A DNA stretch of 41,016 nt from DAIOHQ01 sp036744635 (GTDB taxonomy: Bacteria; Planctomycetota; Phycisphaerae; Tepidisphaerales; Tepidisphaeraceae). The notes beneath the pieces are model-generated. The model was given only the letters and a program-made list of their open reading frames with translations, did not search any database and was not told where the DNA came from. Both the position numbers and the translations under genes were made by a program. The stretch covers positions 1 through 41,016 of the forward strand of contig DAIOHQ010000009.1 of the NCBI GenBank assembly GCA_036744635.1. The letters run 5' to 3'. The stretch's first letter is position 1; the number at the start of each line of letters is the position of its first letter. Below, in pieces: positions 36,791 to 41,016 of this stretch.

Positions 36791-38176
36791 ATGCACAAGA
36801 CCACTTTCCATGCCGCGCTCTTTGCGATTCTGCTGGCCGCCGCGTTCTGCGGATGCAAGAAATCCGATGAGCAAACCGCGAGCAGCCCAAACGCTCCCAA
36901 GGCCACCAAAGGGGGCGCCATCACCATCCTGTGGGCGCAATGGCCGCCGGCCGACGCCCTGGAGGAACTGGGCAAGGAATACCAGGCCAAGACCGGCACG
37001 GCGGTGAATGTGGTGCAGAAGTCATGGGATGGCGCCTTCGGCGATGCCGCCCAAGCGGAATTCCGCACCAATGGAACCGCCTATGACCTGATCATCGGCG
37101 ACAGCCAATGGGTCGGCCAGGGCGTGAAGGGCGGGCATTACCTGGAGCTGACGGATTTCGTCAAGGACAACCAGGAGCTGTTCAAGGATGTCGCCCCGGC
37201 GGCGCTGGAGTATTACTGCGAGTATCCCAAAGGCGCCAAGAAGTATTACGCGGTCCCGTGCGAATCCGACGCGATGGCCTTCTGCTATCGCAAGGACCTC
37301 TTTGAAGACCCCAGGCACAAGGAGATGTTCAAGTCTTTCCTGAAGCAGAGCAACCAGCAGGAATTTTCCCTGGATGTCCCCAAGACCTGGGAAGAGCTTT
37401 ACTGGATCGCGAAATATTTCAAGGAGGGATCGGGGCTGAAGGACATGGCCGGCGTGGTGATGCCCACTTCGCAGAAGTATGACACGGTCACGATGAGCTT
37501 CGAAAACGTGCTCTGGTCGTTCGGCGGCGGGTGGGGTGACATGAAGAGCAACACGGTCAAGTTCGACACGCCCCAGAGCGTGCAGGCGATTACGTTCTTC
37601 AAGAAGCTGATCGACGAGTCCAGCGAGGGGGGAAAGAACATGGGCTACGGCGACGTCGCCTCCGCCTACATCGGCGGGGGGGCGGCAATGGCGGCCAATT
37701 ATTTCGCGTTCTTCCCGCAGATCGCCGATCCGAGCCAGAACAAGGATTACGCGGACAAGACCGGCTATTTCAACATGCCCGCCGGGCCCAAGGGACGCAA
37801 GGTGACGCTCGGCGGCCAGGGGTTCAGCATCAATGCCCACATCGACGGGCAGCGCCAGCAGGCGGCCAGGGAGTTCCTCAAGTGGTTCAGCGCGCCCGAG
37901 ACCCAGCAGAAGTGGGCCACGAAGAAAGGGTGTTTCACCGCGAACATGAAGATACTCAAGAGCGATGCCTTCAAACGGGCGACGCCCTACAACCGCCTGT
38001 TCGAGGAGGCCTTCGGCATGATGGACGACTTCTGGTCCATCCCCCAATACGACCAGCTCCTGGAAGTCTCGCAGAAGCACCTCAGCGACGTCCTGCAGAA
38101 CAACGCCGACCCCGCCGCCGCCGCCAAGAAGATCCAGCAGGAGCAGGAGACCATCATGAAGAAGGCATCGAAGTAG
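36791..38176 (+). CDS. Sugar ABC importer, substrate-binding lipoprotein
   Basis: This 461-residue protein is a cluster-B (CUT1-type) extracellular solute-binding protein. The N-terminus MHKTTFHAALFAILLAAAFC with GC next is a signal peptide with a lipobox-like end at Cys22. The mature part begins GGAITILWAQWPPADALEEL, with EYQAKTGTAVNVVQ, DLIIGDSQWVGQG, PCESDAMAFCYRKDLFED and a C-terminal ETQQKWATKKG. It should capture a sugar or oligosaccharide and deliver it to the permeases at 38856 and 39755. ATG 36791 has GAGGA eight bases upstream. Between it and the permeases an antisense toxin-antitoxin-type pair intervenes. The sugar is unknown. Confidence 0.92.
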   Translation: MHKTTFHAALFAILLAAAFCGCKKSDEQTASSPNAPKATKGGAITILWAQWPPADALEELGKEYQAKTGTAVNVVQKSWDGAFGDAAQAEFRTNGTAYDLIIGDSQWVGQGVKGGHYLELTDFVKDNQELFKDVAPAALEYYCEYPKGAKKYYAVPCESDAMAFCYRKDLFEDPRHKEMFKSFLKQSNQQEFSLDVPKTWEELYWIAKYFKEGSGLKDMAGVVMPTSQKYDTVTMSFENVLWSFGGGWGDMKSNTVKFDTPQSVQAITFFKKLIDESSEGGKNMGYGDVASAYIGGGAAMAANYFAFFPQIADPSQNKDYADKTGYFNMPAGPKGRKVTLGGQGFSINAHIDGQRQQAAREFLKWFSAPETQQKWATKKGCFTANMKILKSDAFKRATPYNRLFEEAFGMMDDFWSIPQYDQLLEVSQKHLSDVLQNNADPAAAAKKIQQEQETIMKKASK

Positions 38177-38237
38177 CGCGGTTTCCGTGTTACGGGCCGC
38201 CCAGCCTATGTGTCAATTTCCTGTCTCTGCTGGCTGC

Positions 38238-38591
38238 TCATGGCAGCGGCCGGGCGCGGACGCCCGCTGTCGTGATCGTGACGAATGATCCCGGCAGCCT
38301 CGTCAACACGGTGGGTAGTACCGATCGAAGGCGGGCGACTCGATCCGTTTCCTGCGCTAGCGCGATCCGGATCAATACCACGCCGGGGCAGGGGATTGCA
38401 TGGACGAACACCAGTTCGCCGAAATCCTTGTCAGCGGTCAGCACGACTCTGCCGTCCCTCGCCGCCATGCGCAGGACATCGACGTCCGGCATTCGGGGTG
38501 GGATTGCGGAGAAGTCGAGACAATCGTGGCCGAGGCCGCGGAGCATCGCGACCATCTCTATACTGATGTGCGCGTCGGCAAGGAACTTCAT
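38238..38591 (-). CDS. DUF5615 PIN-like protein, probable toxin
   Basis: This 117-residue protein matches the small PIN-like DUF5615 family. MKFLADAHISIEMVAMLRGL carries the first acidic residue (Asp6), GHDCLDFSAIP follows, and VVLTADKDFGELVFVHAIPC gives a second acidic cluster. Such proteins are thought to be RNases of type II toxin-antitoxin systems. It is encoded directly after the DUF433 gene (23-base gap) on the minus strand, the usual pairing, and opposite in strand to the sugar importer genes around it. No activity has been shown for this sequence. Confidence 0.85.
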   Translation of the reverse strand: MKFLADAHISIEMVAMLRGLGHDCLDFSAIPPRMPDVDVLRMAARDGRVVLTADKDFGELVFVHAIPCPGVVLIRIALAQETDRVARLRSVLPTVLTRLPGSFVTITTAGVRARPLP

Positions 38592-38614
38592 GTCGTGCTC
38601 AGGAGCAGTTCGTC

Positions 38615-38818
38615 CTAGCGGACGGACGAAAGCGCATATGCCAACGCGGCGCGAATGTGATCAGCGGTCAGCGGGGGATGGCTGGCCACCAGATCCTCGG
38701 GCCGGGCGCCTTGGGCGAGCCGCTCCAGCACGAACTCCACGGTGATCCGCGTACCGCGGAATATCGGCTTGCCGAGCATGACGTCCGGCACCCGCTCGAT
38801 GTGCTGTTGCCAGTCCAT
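38615..38818 (-). CDS. DUF433 protein, probable antitoxin
   Basis: This 67-residue protein carries the DUF433 helix-turn-helix pattern: DVMLGKPIFRGTRITVEFVL, then LERLAQGARPEDLVASHPPL and ADHIRAALAYALSSV. It would bind the adjacent DUF5615 toxin and probably its own promoter. ATG 38818 begins MDWQQHIERVP, the usual family N-terminus; the frame is open upstream but overlaps the divergent permease start. Only 37 bases separate it from the permease start codon at 38856, so the promoter of this pair must overlap the importer gene region. Confidence 0.87.
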   Translation of the reverse strand: MDWQQHIERVPDVMLGKPIFRGTRITVEFVLERLAQGARPEDLVASHPPLTADHIRAALAYALSSVR

Positions 38819-38855
38819 TTTGCTATTGTACCAGAATTCAAAAAGATCGTCCCCC

Positions 38856-39758
38856 ATGTCGCATCCGTCCGCAGCATTCCGCTTCCCTGGCTTGTCCGAT
38901 CGGGCGGTGCGGAACTGGTGCATCGGGCCGGTGCTGTTTTTGCTGATCGCGTTCAATGTGTTTCCCCTCCTGTGTTCTTTGTTCATCAGCTTCACCGACT
39001 ACAACCCCACCTATCAGGACCCGCCGCAGTACATCGGCCTGGAAAACTATCGCAACCTGATCAATGAGCCGGACCAGGAGGTGTGGAAGTCATTCTCGCG
39101 CACGGCGGCGGTGGTGCTGGTGACGGTTTCGCTTGAGACTTTGATCGGCTTTGGCGTGGCGCTGCTGCTGCACCGCGAGTTCGCCGGGCGGGGAGTCATC
39201 ACCGCGATCCTGCTGATTCCGATGATGCTTTCGCCCGCGATCATGGGGCGATTCTGGCAGTACATGTTCAACACCGACTGGGGGATCATCAACTGGATGA
39301 TCGGCCGGACGATGGCCTGGAATGGCAGCAAGCCGGCGGCGTTCTGGGCGGTGGTGATCGTCGAGGTGTGGATGTGGACGCCGTTCATGATGCTGCTGTC
39401 GCTGGCGGGGCTGAACAGCATCCCCACCTCACTGTACGAGGCGGCCGAGGTGGACCGCGCCCGGCCGTGGTTTCGCTTTCGCCGGATTACGCTGCCGCTG
39501 GTGGCGCCGCTGGTGATGCTGGGAATTATTTTTCGCATCATGGACACCTTTCGTCTGTTCGATACCGCGTACGTTCTGAACGGCAACCAGGAAGGGCAGG
39601 CGACGACGTTTGTGAGCGTGCTGCTGCATCGGCGCGGATTCGGCGTCGGGTCGCTGGGGGAGGCGACAGCGCTGGCGTATCTGCTGCTGATCGTGGCGGT
39701 TGCCATTGGAAACCTCGTGGTGCGTTACCTCGACTACATCCGGAGCCGCCACGCATGA
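38856..39758 (+). CDS. Sugar ABC importer permease, MalF/UgpA-like
   Basis: This 300-residue protein has six membrane helices starting with IGPVLFLLIAFNVFPLLCSL, and the cytoplasmic EAA loop EAAEVDRARPWFRFRRITLP that docks to the ATPase. It forms half of the channel with the downstream permease. ATG 38856 starts MSHPSAAFRFPGLSDRAV. Its own upstream region is the antisense antitoxin gene, so it may depend on readthrough from the binding-protein promoter across the 680-base toxin-antitoxin segment. Its stop overlaps the next start as ATGA. Confidence 0.93.
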   Translation: MSHPSAAFRFPGLSDRAVRNWCIGPVLFLLIAFNVFPLLCSLFISFTDYNPTYQDPPQYIGLENYRNLINEPDQEVWKSFSRTAAVVLVTVSLETLIGFGVALLLHREFAGRGVITAILLIPMMLSPAIMGRFWQYMFNTDWGIINWMIGRTMAWNGSKPAAFWAVVIVEVWMWTPFMMLLSLAGLNSIPTSLYEAAEVDRARPWFRFRRITLPLVAPLVMLGIIFRIMDTFRLFDTAYVLNGNQEGQATTFVSVLLHRRGFGVGSLGEATALAYLLLIVAVAIGNLVVRYLDYIRSRHA

Positions 39759-40630
39759 AACGCAAGGCCCATCCCGCCTCAATTGTCCTGGTCTGCCTGT
39801 ACACCGCGCTGGTGCTGTTTCCGATTGGGTGGATGGTGCTGACCAGCGTGAAGGACCCGGGCGACACGATGCTGCGCAACCCCAAGTTGATACCGGCCAG
39901 GCAGGGCGTGCGCGACAGCGTGAAGTTTCGGCCGACGCTGGAAAACTTCGCGGGGATTTTCGAGCGGGAAGGGGCCTGGCACGGCTTGTTGAATTCGGCG
40001 ATCGTGGCGCCGATCAGCACCGTGGCCAGCGTTTTTTTGGGCGCGTTCGCGGCGTACGGGTTCAGCCGCTTTCGCGTGGCGGGGAGCAAGGACTGGCAAT
40101 TTTTCATCCTGTCGACGCGGATGCTGCCGGCCCTGGCGGTGTCGGTGCCGATCAGTTGGATGTACGCGAAATTGGACCATCTGGCCGGCACGGCGATCCT
40201 GACCGACACGACCTTCGGGCTGATCCTGCTGTACACCTGCTTCAACCTGTCGTTCAGCACCTGGATGATGAAGGCATTCATGGATGAGGTGCCGATCGCG
40301 TATGAGGAGGCGGCGCTGCTGGATGGGTATTCGCGGGTGCAGGTGCTGTTCAAGATCGTGCTGCCGCAGGTGATGGCCGGGCTGCTGGCGACGGCGGTTT
40401 TCTGCCTGATCGCGGCCTGGAATGAATTCGCGTTCGCGCTGATCCTGACCAAGAAGCACGCCAATACCATGCCGGTATTTCTGGACGCGATCGCCGGGGA
40501 CACCAGCAAGGTGCCGATTGGCCGACTGGCGGCCGGGGCGGTGCTGTTCATGACGCCGATCGTGCTGTTCGGGCTGTTGATGCGCAAGCACTTGCTGCGC
40601 GGGGTGACGTTTGGGGCGGTGAAGGGATGA
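39755..40630 (+). CDS. Sugar ABC importer permease, MalG/UgpE-like
   Basis: This 291-residue protein begins MKRKAHPASIVLVCLYTALV, with six membrane helices. The EAA loop is EEAALLDGYSRVQVLFKIVL, followed by PQVMAGLLATAVFCLIAAWN. It pairs with the permease upstream, to which it is translationally coupled (ATGA overlap at 39755-39758). The ATPase for this importer is not adjacent; the MalK-type protein at 19633-20892 is the candidate in this window. The open frame extends back to 39368 inside the preceding gene, but that part is the wrong frame. Confidence 0.93.
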   Translation: MKRKAHPASIVLVCLYTALVLFPIGWMVLTSVKDPGDTMLRNPKLIPARQGVRDSVKFRPTLENFAGIFEREGAWHGLLNSAIVAPISTVASVFLGAFAAYGFSRFRVAGSKDWQFFILSTRMLPALAVSVPISWMYAKLDHLAGTAILTDTTFGLILLYTCFNLSFSTWMMKAFMDEVPIAYEEAALLDGYSRVQVLFKIVLPQVMAGLLATAVFCLIAAWNEFAFALILTKKHANTMPVFLDAIAGDTSKVPIGRLAAGAVLFMTPIVLFGLLMRKHLLRGVTFGAVKG

Positions 40631-40655
40631 GGGGGAATTTGGATTGCGGATTCGG

Positions 40656-40673
40656 GCGCCCTCTGGGCGCTTT
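40656..40673 (+). terminator. Short terminator-like hairpin after the importer operon
   Basis: GCGCCC, loop TCT, GGGCGC and then TTT lie 26 bases past the permease stop. The stem is short and the T-run only three, so confidence is limited. Confidence 0.4.
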
Positions 40674-40690
40674 GGATTGAAGAGGGGAGA

Positions 40691-40825
40691 GAGTGAAAAT
40701 GAAATGTGGGACATTTGGGGGGTTTTTCAGTGAAAAATCTGTTGTTAGTCATTGTCGCTGCAGGGGTTGATGCGATGTCCCAAAATGTCCCACATGGGGG
40801 CGGGAGAGGGGAGAAATGGGACATT
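40691..40825 (-). repeat. TGGGACA/TGTCCCA element with hairpin, copy 2
   Basis: This is the counterpart of 63-196 on the opposite strand, of nearly equal length. The hairpin here is TTTTTCA, loop C, TGAAAAA (minus strand), at the same place as GATTTTTT/AAAAAATC in copy 1, so the stem is kept while its bases differ. It lies downstream of the last permease gene. Confidence 0.85.
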
Positions 40826-40850
40826 TGAACGGGGCGGGAGGAGGGGCCGA

Positions 40851-40888
40851 TTGCAAATTGAAAATTGAAAAATGAAAATTTCAAATTG
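40851..40888. repeat. A/T-rich AAATTGAAAATTG repeat (family G)
   Basis: The words CAAATTGAAAATTG and AAATTTCAAATTG are arranged as an imperfect palindrome in an otherwise GC-rich stretch. Confidence 0.7.
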
Positions 40889-40983
40889 AAAAGCGGGGAG
40901 GGGGCGCGGGGGATGGTGAGGGGGTTGTTGGACATGTCGGCCTCCTTTTTGGAAAAACATCGGTCTCTCTATAGAGGGGCGGA

Positions 40984-41013
40984 GTTGCGCGGGCGGCGCG
41001 CCGGGCGCGCAAC
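40984..41013. repeat. GC-rich dyad at the window end
   Basis: GTTGCGCG (40984-40991) and CGCGCAAC (41006-41013) are inverted, with a further CGGCG/CGCCG dyad between them. It may be a terminator or another repeat unit; the sequence beyond is not available. Confidence 0.5.
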
Positions 41014-41016
41014 ACC

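Larger units (their letters stand above)
40631..41016. other. Gene-free end region made of repeats
   Basis: No convincing gene is seen. From left to right it holds a terminator-like hairpin after the permease gene, the second TGGGACA element, a T/A-rich palindromic run at 40851-40888 and a GC-rich dyad at the end (40984-41013). An open frame at 40745-40960 on the minus strand is fully explained by the repeats. Confidence 0.7.

Overview
The window looks like a piece of a GC-rich Planctomycetota chromosome, most likely class Phycisphaerae. This is inference. It rests on a large surface protein whose N-terminus carries a planctomycete-style LExR..SA sorting motif, on a long planctomycete-like IF-2, and on intergenic spaces full of palindromic repeats. 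No rRNA, tRNA, CRISPR array, transposase or phage gene was seen.

Region 1 (231-16869, all minus strand) is a polysaccharide assembly and export locus. From promoter-proximal to distal it holds three GT4 glycosyltransferases (15409-16869, 14118-15407, 12817-14121), a Wzm/Wzt-type ABC exporter (11802-12731, 10500-11798), a 2OG-Fe(II) oxygenase (9574-10371), a further GT4 (8466-9569), a GtrB-like polyprenyl-phosphate sugar transferase (7230-8273), an O-antigen polymerase/ligase-like membrane protein (5705-7087), an ArnT/PMT-like membrane transferase (4290-5705), GT4 (3052-4293), GT2 (2088-3044), a hexapeptide acetyltransferase (1287-1844) and GT2 (231-1232). Many of these genes overlap or nearly touch. 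Upstream of the locus lies a secreted RTX/PKD/beta-helix protein (17014-19407).

Region 2 (19633-31631, plus strand) is housekeeping. It begins with a MalK/UgpC-type ABC ATPase behind a good sigma70-like promoter. Next comes the conserved nusA - infB - DUF503 - rbfA block, then a degenerate endonuclease-III-fold protein, long-form hisG, a TPR lipoprotein and a YebC/PmpR-family protein.

Region 3 (31908-36664, minus strand) has more envelope-glycan genes: an O-antigen ligase with a TPR tail and an embedded heavy-metal-binding-like CPxH/CPxC motif, a WecA/MraY-like polyprenyl-phosphate sugar-1-phosphate transferase, a small coiled-coil protein with a strong terminator, and a NeuD/PglD-like acyltransferase.

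Region 4 (36791-40630, plus strand) encodes a carbohydrate ABC importer: a substrate-binding lipoprotein and two permeases. A DUF5615/DUF433 toxin-antitoxin-type pair lies antisense between the binding protein and the first permease. The MalK-type ATPase of region 2 is a plausible energiser for this importer.

The most unusual signal is the repeat landscape. (a) A roughly 134-bp element built from TGTCCCA/TGGGACA words and a conserved hairpin occurs near both window ends in opposite orientation. (b) Many 21-25-nt hairpins carry a 5' GTAG or GTGG head, like REP sequences, with at least five unrelated stem sequences, often paired head-to-head. (c) A 76-bp palindrome occurs three times. (d) A long palindrome is inserted in frame in a glycosyltransferase linker. 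Some of these repeats supply the stop codon or the C-terminal residues of neighbouring genes.
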